Translations under genes and position numbers: made by a program | Assembly: GCA_947085325.1 (NCBI GenBank) | Contig: CAMTVY010000006.1 | Coordinates: forward strand, 62,001 to 126,000 | Length of the DNA stretch: 64,000 bases | Direction: 5' to 3' | From: JAQBXX01 sp947085325 | GTDB lineage: Bacteria; Pseudomonadota; Gammaproteobacteria; SURF-13 | Part shown: positions 19,670-26,639 of the stretch, one piece after another | How positions within the stretch are numbered: position 1 is the stretch's first letter | How the letters are laid out: every line of letters starts with the position of its first letter | The notes under the pieces: generated by a model | Seen by the model: the letters and a program-made list of their open reading frames with translations, nothing else | What the model was told of the DNA's origin: nothing | The model's database searches: none

Positions 19670-20877
19670 GCGCCGCTCCGTGCCGCCACCGGCACACTGC
19701 GGGAGGCGTAGCCCTGCACGTGTCGCAGCGCCTGCACCCGCGCCGCAGCGTCGTCTTCCAGTATCACCTCGAGCGATGCCGCTGCGCGTACCGGCCTGCC
19801 GGCAAGGGTGCGCTCAATCACGTCGGGGATGCCGGTAAAGGGCAACCGACCGTCGAGGAAGGCCGCTACCGCCACCTCGTTGGCGGCATTCAGCGTCACG
19901 CTTGCCGTACCCCCACAGGCATGCGCCTGATACGCCAGCCGCAAACACGGGAACCGCGCGTGATCTATCGGGGCAAAATCAAGCCGTGCAGCCAGCAGAT
20001 TCAAGGCCGGCGCGGACGAGGCGATGCGCTCCGGCCATCCCAGTGCATGGGCAATCGGCGTACGCATGTCGGGGCTGCCCAGCTCCGCCAGCAGCGATCC
20101 GTCCACATACTCGACCAGGGAGTGCACCATGCTCTGCGGATGCAACACCACGTCGACCTGATCCGGCGTGGTGTTGAACAGCCAGCAGGCCTCAATCACC
20201 TCCAGACCCTTGTTCATCATGGTGGCCGAGTCGACCGAAATCTTGCGCCCCATCACCCAGTTCGGGTGGGCGCAGGCTTGCGCTGGCGTGACATACGGCA
20301 GTTGCTCCAGCGGTGTGGTGCGAAACGGCCCGCCGGAGGCGGTCAACACAATACGACGCACGCCTGCCTGCCGCAGGTCGCCGTGAAAGTCATGGGGCAG
20401 ACACTGAAACACGGCGTTGTGTTCGCTGTCGATCGGCAACAACTGCGCGCCGTGCGTGCGCACGGCGTCCATGAACAGCTTGCCTGCCATCACCAGCGCC
20501 TCTTTGTTGGCCAGCAGCACGCGCTTGCCCGCGCGCACTGCGGCCAGCGTAGGCAACAACCCGGCCGCGCCGACAATCGCCGCCATCACCGTGTCTACCT
20601 CCGGCAATGCAGCCACGGTCTCCAGACCCGCCTGCCCGCATAGCACCTCGATGCCCGGCGCCTCATCGCTCAGCCGCACACGCAGCTGTTGCGCCGCTGC
20701 GGCTTCGGCCATCACCGCATACCGGGGGCGGTGCGTCAGACACTGTTTGTAAAGTGCATCAACCGAGTTGCGGGCCGTGAGCGCCACTACCTCGAACCGA
20801 TCCGGGTGACGGGCGATCACATCGAGCGTGTTCACGCCAATAGACCCTGTGGCACCCAGTATTGTGACGCCGGTCAT
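19666..20877 (-). CDS. dxr: 1-deoxy-D-xylulose 5-phosphate reductoisomerase Dxr (IspC)
   Basis: NADPH-dependent enzyme that makes methylerythritol 4-phosphate, the substrate of IspD encoded 19 kb away in the same cluster. The ATG at 20877 gives MTGVTILGATGSIGVNTL and 403 residues (E. coli 398). GATGSIG is the NADPH loop; LLANKEALVMAG, ILTASGGPFR-like TASGGPFRTTPL, WVMGRKISVDSATMMNKG and AALNAANEVAV-type VTLNAANEVAVAAFL motifs follow in family order. The ATG overlaps the cdsA stop by 4 bp and its stop overlaps rseP. Confidence 0.97.
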   Translation of the reverse strand: MTGVTILGATGSIGVNTLDVIARHPDRFEVVALTARNSVDALYKQCLTHRPRYAVMAEAAAAQQLRVRLSDEAPGIEVLCGQAGLETVAALPEVDTVMAAIVGAAGLLPTLAAVRAGKRVLLANKEALVMAGKLFMDAVRTHGAQLLPIDSEHNAVFQCLPHDFHGDLRQAGVRRIVLTASGGPFRTTPLEQLPYVTPAQACAHPNWVMGRKISVDSATMMNKGLEVIEACWLFNTTPDQVDVVLHPQSMVHSLVEYVDGSLLAELGSPDMRTPIAHALGWPERIASSAPALNLLAARLDFAPIDHARFPCLRLAYQAHACGGTASVTLNAANEVAVAAFLDGRLPFTGIPDVIERTLAGRPVRAAASLEVILEDDAAARVQALRHVQGYASRSVPVAARSGA

Positions 20878-21683
20878 TGCATGCCTCCCAGCATCCACAG
20901 GCCCAGCACGAACACAGGCGCCGCCGCCGTCAGGCTGTCGATGCGATCCAGCATCCCGCCGTGACCGGGCAGCAGGCGGCCGCTGTCCTTCACCCCGCGT
21001 ATCCGCTTGTAGATGCTTTCAAAGAGATCGCCTACGATGGAAAATACCACTGTCGCCAGACAGAGCACAATAAACCACGTCAGCCGGGGCTGGGCCAGCC
21101 CAGTGACGATTCCGGCAACGGGTGCCATCAGCAGTGTCGCCGCCAGCGCCCCCCCGACCCCGGCCCAGGTCTTGCCCGGGCTGATGCTGGGCGCGAGCCG
21201 CGCCTTGCCCCAGCGTCGGCCGGCGAAATAGGCCGCGCCATCGGCTGACCATATCAAGGCCATCAGAAACAGCACCCAGTATGGTCCTTGCTCAGGCAAT
21301 GCATGCAGGTGCGCCACGGCAAACCAGGCCGGCGCCAGCACCCAGAGCCCTGCCACGGCGGCGACGTTGCGGCGCGACAGCAGCGTTATACCTACAGGGT
21401 GACGCAGCTCTGTTACAGCCGCCAGAAGCCAACCCGCGACTGCCAGAGTCAGCACCACGGCAGGCGCCACGGTGCTGATCCCCCACAACGCCAACAGCAG
21501 CAAGGTTACATAGAGGGCACGCCAGAAGACGCGGGCGATACCGGCCAGGGCCGACCACTCCCAGGCGGCCTGCGCCACAATCAGCGCCACCAGCACGGAA
21601 AAATACAACGTGGGCAGTGCCAGCACTCCCCAGATGACCAGCGGGATCAGCACCGCCGCAGTCAACAGACGTGTTTTAAGCAC
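20874..21683 (-). CDS. cdsA: Phosphatidate cytidylyltransferase CdsA
   Basis: Integral inner membrane enzyme that makes CDP-diacylglycerol from phosphatidic acid and CTP, the branch point for all phospholipids. It is 269 residues long with about eight hydrophobic segments (first: LLTAAVLIPLVIWGVLAL). The C-terminal signature, near residues 235-257, reads GVKDSGRLLPGHGGMLDRID and carries the conserved acidic residues. The start is a GTG overlapping the end of uppS by 8 bp. Its product is the substrate of the CDP-alcohol phosphotransferase at about 50.6-51.2 kb. Confidence 0.95.
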   Translation of the reverse strand: MLKTRLLTAAVLIPLVIWGVLALPTLYFSVLVALIVAQAAWEWSALAGIARVFWRALYVTLLLLALWGISTVAPAVVLTLAVAGWLLAAVTELRHPVGITLLSRRNVAAVAGLWVLAPAWFAVAHLHALPEQGPYWVLFLMALIWSADGAAYFAGRRWGKARLAPSISPGKTWAGVGGALAATLLMAPVAGIVTGLAQPRLTWFIVLCLATVVFSIVGDLFESIYKRIRGVKDSGRLLPGHGGMLDRIDSLTAAAPVFVLGLWMLGGMQ

Positions 21684-22482
21684 CTCTGGCCTGCTGTTCC
21701 TGCGTCAGCGGCGTGGCAGCCGCCTCCGCTTCAACCTCGCTCACTCGTCCGAAACGCCGTTGGCGCTGCGCATAGGCGGTCAGCGCCTTTTCGAATTCCA
21801 CTGCGTTGAAGTCTGGCCACAGCACATCGGTGAAGTACAACTCCGTGTAAGCCAACTGCCAGAGCAGGAAATTACTGATGCGTTGTTCGTCACCCGTGCG
21901 AATGAACAGGTCGGGCTCCGGCATGCCGGCCAGCGACAGTTGCGAGGCCAGCTGTGCATCGTCAATGGCATCGGCGCGCAGCTCACCGCGCTCGACCTTG
22001 CGCGCCAATGCGCGTGCAGCCTGGGTGATATCCCAGCGCCCGCCATAATTGGCGGCGATATTGAGAGCAAGGCCGGCGTTGTCGCGCGTCAACTGTTCGG
22101 CAGCGGCAATCTGCTGTTGCAGTTTTTCCGAAAATGCCGAGCGTTCGCCAATCACCCGCAGACGTATATTGTTGCGGTGCAGTTCTTGTACCCGGTTTTG
22201 CAGTGCCCGCAGGAACAAATCGAGCAATTGCGTGACTTCACTCTTGGGGCGTGACCAGTTTTCGCTGCTGAAGGCAAACAGGGTAAGCATGCCTATACCC
22301 CGTTGCGCGCAGGCCCGGGTCACGGCATCGACTGCATCCGTACCTGCCTTGTGACCGGCACTGCGCGGCAACATGCGCGAGCATGCCCAGCGACCGTTGC
22401 CATCCATGATAATGGCGACGTGTCCGGGCAATGCGTCGGCAGCGCATCCTGGCAGAGCAGGGTTGAGAGATTCTGATTTCAT
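21676..22482 (-). CDS. uppS: Di-trans,poly-cis undecaprenyl diphosphate synthase UppS
   Basis: Adds eight isopentenyl units to farnesyl diphosphate to make the C55 lipid carrier for peptidoglycan and O-antigen. It is 268 residues (E. coli 253). VAIIMDGNGRWA carries the catalytic aspartate and diphosphate-binding residues near residue 27; LTLFAFSSENWSRP and DLFIRTGDEQRISNFLLWQ are further hallmarks. The C-terminus is extended by about 15 residues rich in E and A. It depends on the MEP-pathway genes of the same cluster. Confidence 0.96.
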   Translation of the reverse strand: MKSESLNPALPGCAADALPGHVAIIMDGNGRWACSRMLPRSAGHKAGTDAVDAVTRACAQRGIGMLTLFAFSSENWSRPKSEVTQLLDLFLRALQNRVQELHRNNIRLRVIGERSAFSEKLQQQIAAAEQLTRDNAGLALNIAANYGGRWDITQAARALARKVERGELRADAIDDAQLASQLSLAGMPEPDLFIRTGDEQRISNFLLWQLAYTELYFTDVLWPDFNAVEFEKALTAYAQRQRRFGRVSEVEAEAAATPLTQEQQARGA

Positions 22483-22488
22483 TTAACT

Positions 22489-22578
22489 AGTGACCAGTGG
22501 CGAGTTGCACGTAACGAGCACGAGATGCCTAACCTTTTCTCATCACTCGCAACTTGTCACTTGCCACTCGCTACTGAT
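22489..22578. repeat. Imperfect inverted repeat in the uppS-frr gap
   Basis: The whole 96 bp gap is made of AGTGGC/GAGTTGC-type words on the left (about 22489-22521) and their complements CGCAACTTGTCACTTGCCACTCGCTACTG on the right (about 22547-22576). Allowing a bulge, they could form a long stem around TAACCTTTTCTC. The sequence is unlike the neighbouring genes. It has no GC-stem plus T-tract, so I do not call a terminator. Confidence 0.5.
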
Positions 22579-23136
22579 TTAAACCTCCATCAATTCCTTT
22601 TCTTTTGCCGCCAGCAGCTTGTCGATTTCAGCAATATATTTGTCGGTAAGCTTTTGCGTGTCTTCTTCCGCGTGCCGCTCTTCATCCTGCGAAATCTTTT
22701 TTTCCTTAAGCAGCTGCTTGGCCTCAGTGTTGGCATCGCGGCGTACGTTACGCACCGCCACACGTGCCGCCTCGGCCTCGGCCCGCACCACTTTCTGCAT
22801 GTCACGCCTGCGCTCTTCAGTCAGGGCCGGCAGCGGCACCCGGATCACGACTCCCGCAGCAGCGGGATTCAAGCCCAGATCAGAAGTGAGTATGGCCTTT
22901 TCGATAGCGGCCGCCATAGGCTTTTCCCACGGCGTCACCACCAGCATGCGCGCATCGGCCACGTTGATGCTCGCCACCTGACTCAGCGGCACTTCATTGC
23001 CATAATAAGGCACGCGCACATGATCCAGCAGGCTGGGGTGCGCACGTCCACTGCGTACCTTTGAAAACTCCTGCTTCAGCGCCTCGATGCTCTTCTGCAT
23101 GCGCGCCGCGGACTGATTGATGATGTCATTCATCAT
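22579..23136 (-). CDS. frr: Ribosome recycling factor Frr
   Basis: With EF-G it splits the post-termination ribosome. It is 185 residues (E. coli 185). The helical bundle begins MMNDIINQSAARMQKSIEALKQE; the SGRAHPSLLDHVRVPYYG segment, the NVADARMLVVTPWEK hinge domain (about 60-105) and the VRAEAEAARVAVRNVRRDAN helix are diagnostic. Two adjacent ATG codons (23136 and 23133) could start it. It overlaps the pyrH stop by 11 bp. Confidence 0.97.
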   Translation of the reverse strand: MMNDIINQSAARMQKSIEALKQEFSKVRSGRAHPSLLDHVRVPYYGNEVPLSQVASINVADARMLVVTPWEKPMAAAIEKAILTSDLGLNPAAAGVVIRVPLPALTEERRRDMQKVVRAEAEAARVAVRNVRRDANTEAKQLLKEKKISQDEERHAEEDTQKLTDKYIAEIDKLLAAKEKELMEV

Positions 23137-23866
23137 GGGTCACCCCCACCAGTGTCCCCTCGTCCTCGCCCAGCACGATACGCATCAGCGCACCGGGCTT
23201 ATTCATGTTGAACACACACAACGGCATGGCGTAGTCGCGGCACAAGACAATCGCAGTGACATCCATCACCATCAGTTTGCGTTCAATCACCTCGTCATAG
23301 CTGAGGCGCTTGTAGTACTGCGCGTCAGTATGCTTGAGCGGATCTGCAGAATATACACCGTCAACCTTGGTGGCCTTGAGCACAAGATTGACGCCGAGTT
23401 CAACGCCACGGAGGCTGGCGGCGGAATCGGTGGTGAAAAACGGATTTCCGGTGCCGGCGGCGAGTATGACCACACGGCCTTTTTCCAGATGACGTATCGC
23501 GCGGCGGCGGATGTAGTCTTCGCAAATCTGGTGCATCTTGAGCGCCGACATCACGCGCACCTGCATGCCGCGCTGTTCCAGCGCGTCCTGCATCGCCAGG
23601 GCATTGATGACGGTGGCGAGCATGCCCATCTGGTCTGCCGTGACCCGATCCATGCCGCTTGCAGCCAGGCCTGCGCCGCGAAAGATATTGCCGCCGCCAA
23701 TGACCAGCGCCACCTGCACGCCAAGCTCGACCACTGCACGCACCTCATCGGCCACGCGTATCAGCACTGCGGGATCGATGCCATAGTCGGCACCCCCCAT
23801 CAGCGCCTCACCGCTCAGCTTCAGCAGAATGCGCTGATAGGCGGGCTTTGGGGTGGCAGAGGGCAT
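23126..23866 (-). CDS. pyrH: Uridylate kinase PyrH
   Basis: Hexameric UMP kinase, one step before PyrG in CTP formation. It is 246 residues (E. coli 241). The start YQRILLKLSGEALMG carries the phosphate-binding lysine; VIGGGNIFRGAGLA, MDRVTADQMGMLATVINALA and LVLKATKVDGVYSADP follow in the order of the amino-acid-kinase fold. It lies 5 bp downstream of tsf and overlaps frr, the invariant rpsB-tsf-pyrH-frr order. Confidence 0.97.
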   Translation of the reverse strand: MPSATPKPAYQRILLKLSGEALMGGADYGIDPAVLIRVADEVRAVVELGVQVALVIGGGNIFRGAGLAASGMDRVTADQMGMLATVINALAMQDALEQRGMQVRVMSALKMHQICEDYIRRRAIRHLEKGRVVILAAGTGNPFFTTDSAASLRGVELGVNLVLKATKVDGVYSADPLKHTDAQYYKRLSYDEVIERKLMVMDVTAIVLCRDYAMPLCVFNMNKPGALMRIVLGEDEGTLVGVTHDE

Positions 23867-23871
23867 GTGTG

Positions 23872-24759
23872 CTAGCCTCCCCGCACCTGCGCCATCACCT
23901 CGGCGACAAAGTCGTCGGCTTTCTTTTCAATCCCTTCGCCCACCTCAAAGCGCTGAAAGCGGAGCGCCCTGGCCCTGGCCTGCTGCAACAGCGCCTCCAC
24001 CGTGAGATCAGGATTTTTCACGAATGGCTGCCCGAGCAGGGTGATCTCGCCAATAAACTTCTTGATACGGCCATCCACCATTTTCTCAACGATGGCGGCA
24101 GGCTTGCCACTGTCTGCGGCCTGCGCGGCAAAGATTTCCCTCTCTTTGGCAATCAAATCGGGCGCCACTTCGGCGGACGACACACAGACGGGTTTGGCGG
24201 CTGCAATATGCATGGCGATGTCCTTGGCCAGCTCCTCATCCCCACCTTCAATTTCCACCAGCACGCCGATGCGGTTGCCGTGCAGATAGGCGCCGATCTG
24301 GCCCGTCGTCGTGAGGCATACACTGCGACGCACACTGATATTCTCGCCGATCTTGGCAACCAGCCCCTGGCGTACGGTATTGATGTCGACACTGTCACCG
24401 TCTCTCAGCGGCAATGCCAGTAGCGCATCCAGATCCGCCGGACGGCTCGTCAACACACGCTGCGCCACTGCCTGCGCAAAGTCCCTGAGTTCATCCCCAC
24501 GCGCGACGAAATCCGTCTCGCAGTTTACCTCCACCATTGCGGCATGCTTTCTGGTGGCATCGGCCTCAATCACGATAATGCCCTCGGCGGCAACCTTGCC
24601 CGCCCGCTTGTCGGCCTTGGCAAGACCACTCTTGCGCATCGCCTCTGCGGCCGCATCAATATCGCCCATGGCCTCGACCAGCGCCCTCTTGCACTCCATC
24701 ATGCCCGAGCTGGTGCGCTCACGCAGCTCCTTGACGAGTGCGGCTGTAATTTCCATCAT
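23872..24759 (-). CDS. tsf: Elongation factor Ts
   Basis: Nucleotide exchange factor for EF-Tu. With the first of two tandem ATG codons (24759, 24756) it is 295 residues (E. coli 283). AGAGGA upstream favours either. The UBA-like N-terminal domain ALVKELRERTSSGMMECKRAL, the NCETDFVARGDELRDFA core motif and the C-terminal module IVEKMVDGRIKKF are present. An open frame extending a further five residues up starts at a non-standard place and is not used. It follows rpsB by about 40 bp; in gammaproteobacteria the two are co-transcribed and repressed by S2. Confidence 0.96.
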   Translation of the reverse strand: MMEITAALVKELRERTSSGMMECKRALVEAMGDIDAAAEAMRKSGLAKADKRAGKVAAEGIIVIEADATRKHAAMVEVNCETDFVARGDELRDFAQAVAQRVLTSRPADLDALLALPLRDGDSVDINTVRQGLVAKIGENISVRRSVCLTTTGQIGAYLHGNRIGVLVEIEGGDEELAKDIAMHIAAAKPVCVSSAEVAPDLIAKEREIFAAQAADSGKPAAIVEKMVDGRIKKFIGEITLLGQPFVKNPDLTVEALLQQARARALRFQRFEVGEGIEKKADDFVAEVMAQVRGG

Positions 24760-24799
24760 GCTGTCCTCTCGCAATCTACCGTTATGACGTCGGGACGCC

Positions 24800-25714
24800 T
24801 TACTTGGCCTTGGCTGAAGCGGCGGCTTTTGGCTTGGCAGCGGTTTTTTTGCTCACCGCCACCGTCTTGGCTGCATCTTCACCCTCTTTGGCGGACGCTG
24901 CGGCCGCCTTCCTGACCGGCTTCTTCGTCGCCGTGCGGATGGGCTTCCTTGCTGCTTCCGCCGTCTTCGCGGCAGGCGCACCGGTGTCGCTCATCTCCAC
25001 GAACTCATCCGTGGACGCAGTGAATGCCTGCACTGAACTGCGCCCTTCCAGAATGGCGTCAGCTGCGCCACGCGCATACAGCTGGATGGCGCGAATGGCG
25101 TCGTCATTACCGGGCACCATGTAATCGACACCGTCCGGATCATTATTACTGTCCACGACACCGATCACCGGAATACCCAGCTTCCCGGCCTCACGCACGG
25201 CGATTTTTTCGTTGCCTACGTCGATCACAAACAAGGCGTCAGGGATATGATCCATATCCTTGATGCCGCCCAGGGCGCGCTCCAGTTTGTCGCGCTCGCG
25301 CGTGAGCAGCAGGCCTTCTTTCTTGTTGATGCGATCAAAGCTGCCGTCCTGGGCCATCAGCTCCAGATCCTTGAGGCGCTTGATGGACTGACGCACGGTC
25401 TTGAAGTTGGTGAGCATACCCCCGAGCCAGCGCTGGTCCACATACGGCATACCGCAGCGCTTGGCCTCCTCGGCGATGATTTCCTGTGCCGCACGCTTGG
25501 TCGCCACGAACAGGATAGTGCCGCGGTTTGCCGCCATGCGACCGATATAGTTCATCGCGTCGTTGTATAACGGCAGGGTGGATTCAAGGTTGATGATGTG
25601 TATCTTGTTGCGCTGGCCGAAGATGTACGGTGCCATCTTGGGATTCCAGTAGCGGGTCTGATGACCGAAATGTACGCCGGCCTCCAGCATTTGACGCATG
25701 GTCACATTAGCCAT
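24800..25714 (-). CDS. rpsB: 30S ribosomal protein S2, with Lys/Ala-rich C-terminal extension
   Basis: Ribosomal protein at the head-body junction of the 30S subunit. The core (about 1-245) is standard: MRQMLEAGVHFGHQTRYWNP, FVATKRAAQEII, YVDQRWLGGMLTNFKT, PDALFVIDVGNEKIAVREA and the PGNDDAIRAIQLY segment. It is 304 residues against 241 in E. coli. The extra ~55 residues after FVEMSD consist of K, A, T and P repeats resembling histone-H1-like tails. The ATG has a GAGGAG eight bases upstream. It heads the 25 kb minus-strand cluster. Confidence 0.97.
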   Translation of the reverse strand: MANVTMRQMLEAGVHFGHQTRYWNPKMAPYIFGQRNKIHIINLESTLPLYNDAMNYIGRMAANRGTILFVATKRAAQEIIAEEAKRCGMPYVDQRWLGGMLTNFKTVRQSIKRLKDLELMAQDGSFDRINKKEGLLLTRERDKLERALGGIKDMDHIPDALFVIDVGNEKIAVREAGKLGIPVIGVVDSNNDPDGVDYMVPGNDDAIRAIQLYARGAADAILEGRSSVQAFTASTDEFVEMSDTGAPAAKTAEAARKPIRTATKKPVRKAAAASAKEGEDAAKTVAVSKKTAAKPKAAASAKAK

Positions 25715-25840
25715 GTTGTATACTCCTCATTGTTGGGTTAGTCCTCCATGCACCCCGGCAGCGAACCCCTGGCTATCACCAGTTGGCACCCCGCTGTTCG
25801 GGTAATGGCGCATGTGTGTAGTGTGCTGCTGCTGTTAAAG
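25715..25840 (-). promoter_or_regulatory. Probable rpsB 5' leader (candidate S2 autoregulatory region)
   Basis: About 125 bases separate a plausible promoter from the rpsB ATG. Read on the minus strand the leader contains CCAGGGGTTCGCTGCC and GGGGTGCATGGAGG, which can pair into a compact GC stem, followed by the ribosome binding site. Conserved structured rpsB leaders that bind S2 and repress rpsB-tsf are known in gammaproteobacteria. That this is such a leader is inference from position and the CATGGAGG-bearing stem; I cannot run a covariance model. Confidence 0.5.
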
Positions 25841-25847
25841 CGCGGTT

Positions 25848-25875
25848 ATTGTACCAGAAAGCCTATGACCGTCAC
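25848..25875 (-). promoter_or_regulatory. Candidate sigma-70 promoter for rpsB
   Basis: On the minus strand GTGACG (25875-25870) and TACAAT (25853-25848) are separated by 16 bp. The -35 element lies inside the first codons of map, on the other strand. Transcription would begin near 25841. The -10 box is good; the -35 box is partial. Confidence 0.45.
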
Positions 25876-26632
25876 CATCAAAACAAGCGATGAAATTGAA
25901 AAGATGCGTATCGCAGGCCGGCTTGCCGCCGACGTGCTGCATATGATCCGCCCGCACGTCCAGCCCGGCATCACCACCGGTGAGCTCGACCGCCTGTGCC
26001 ACGACTATATTGTCAACGTGCAGCAGGCCACCCCGGCGCCGCTCAACTACCACGGCTTCCCCAAGTCCATCTGCACCTCAGTAAACCATCAGGTCTGCCA
26101 CGGCATACCGGGTGAACGCGTACTGAAGGACGGTGATATCGTCAACATCGATATCACCGTCATCAAGGATGACTACCACGGCGACACCAGCAAGATGTTC
26201 TTTGTCGGTGAGCCCTCCGTGATCGCCCGGCGCGTGACACGCGTGAGCTACGAAGGCATGTGTATCGGCATCGAGATGGTGAGGCCCGGCGTGCGCCTGG
26301 GCGACATCGGCCATGCCATCCAGCGTCATGCCGAGACCAACCACTGCTCTGTGGTGCGCGAGTATTGCGGCCACGGCATCGGGCGGGTGTTCCATGAAGA
26401 GCCGCAGGTATTGCACTACGGGCTGTCCGGCACCGGCATGGCACTGGAGCCGGGGATGACCTTTACCATCGAGCCCATGATCAATGTTGGCAAGCGTCAT
26501 GTAAAACTGCTGCCAGACCAGTGGACTGTGGTCACCAAGGATCACAGCCTCTCGGCCCAGTGGGAACACACCATTCTCGTCACTGACACGGGTCACGAAG
26601 TGCTTACCCGCCGGCCCGGCGACACCCTCTGA
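25865..26632 (+). CDS. map: Type I methionine aminopeptidase Map
   Basis: Removes the initiator methionine from nascent proteins. The ATG at 25865 gives MTVTIKTSDEIEKMRIAGRL and 255 residues (E. coli 264). An open frame from 25748 adds 39 residues that translate the rpsB promoter and leader region and is rejected. The five metal ligands of the pita-bread fold are seen in NIDITVIKDDYHGDTSKMF (two Asp), YCGHGIGRVFHEEP (His), FTIEPMI (Glu) and QWEHTILVT (Glu). It is divergent from rpsB and 7 bp upstream of glnD, as in many gammaproteobacteria. Confidence 0.97.
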   Translation: MTVTIKTSDEIEKMRIAGRLAADVLHMIRPHVQPGITTGELDRLCHDYIVNVQQATPAPLNYHGFPKSICTSVNHQVCHGIPGERVLKDGDIVNIDITVIKDDYHGDTSKMFFVGEPSVIARRVTRVSYEGMCIGIEMVRPGVRLGDIGHAIQRHAETNHCSVVREYCGHGIGRVFHEEPQVLHYGLSGTGMALEPGMTFTIEPMINVGKRHVKLLPDQWTVVTKDHSLSAQWEHTILVTDTGHEVLTRRPGDTL

Positions 26633-26639
26633 GCGCCCC

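Noticed and set aside
25748..25864. 39-residue N-terminal extension of Map
   Set aside because: It translates the rpsB promoter and leader from the other strand; Map homologues start at the ATG at 25865.
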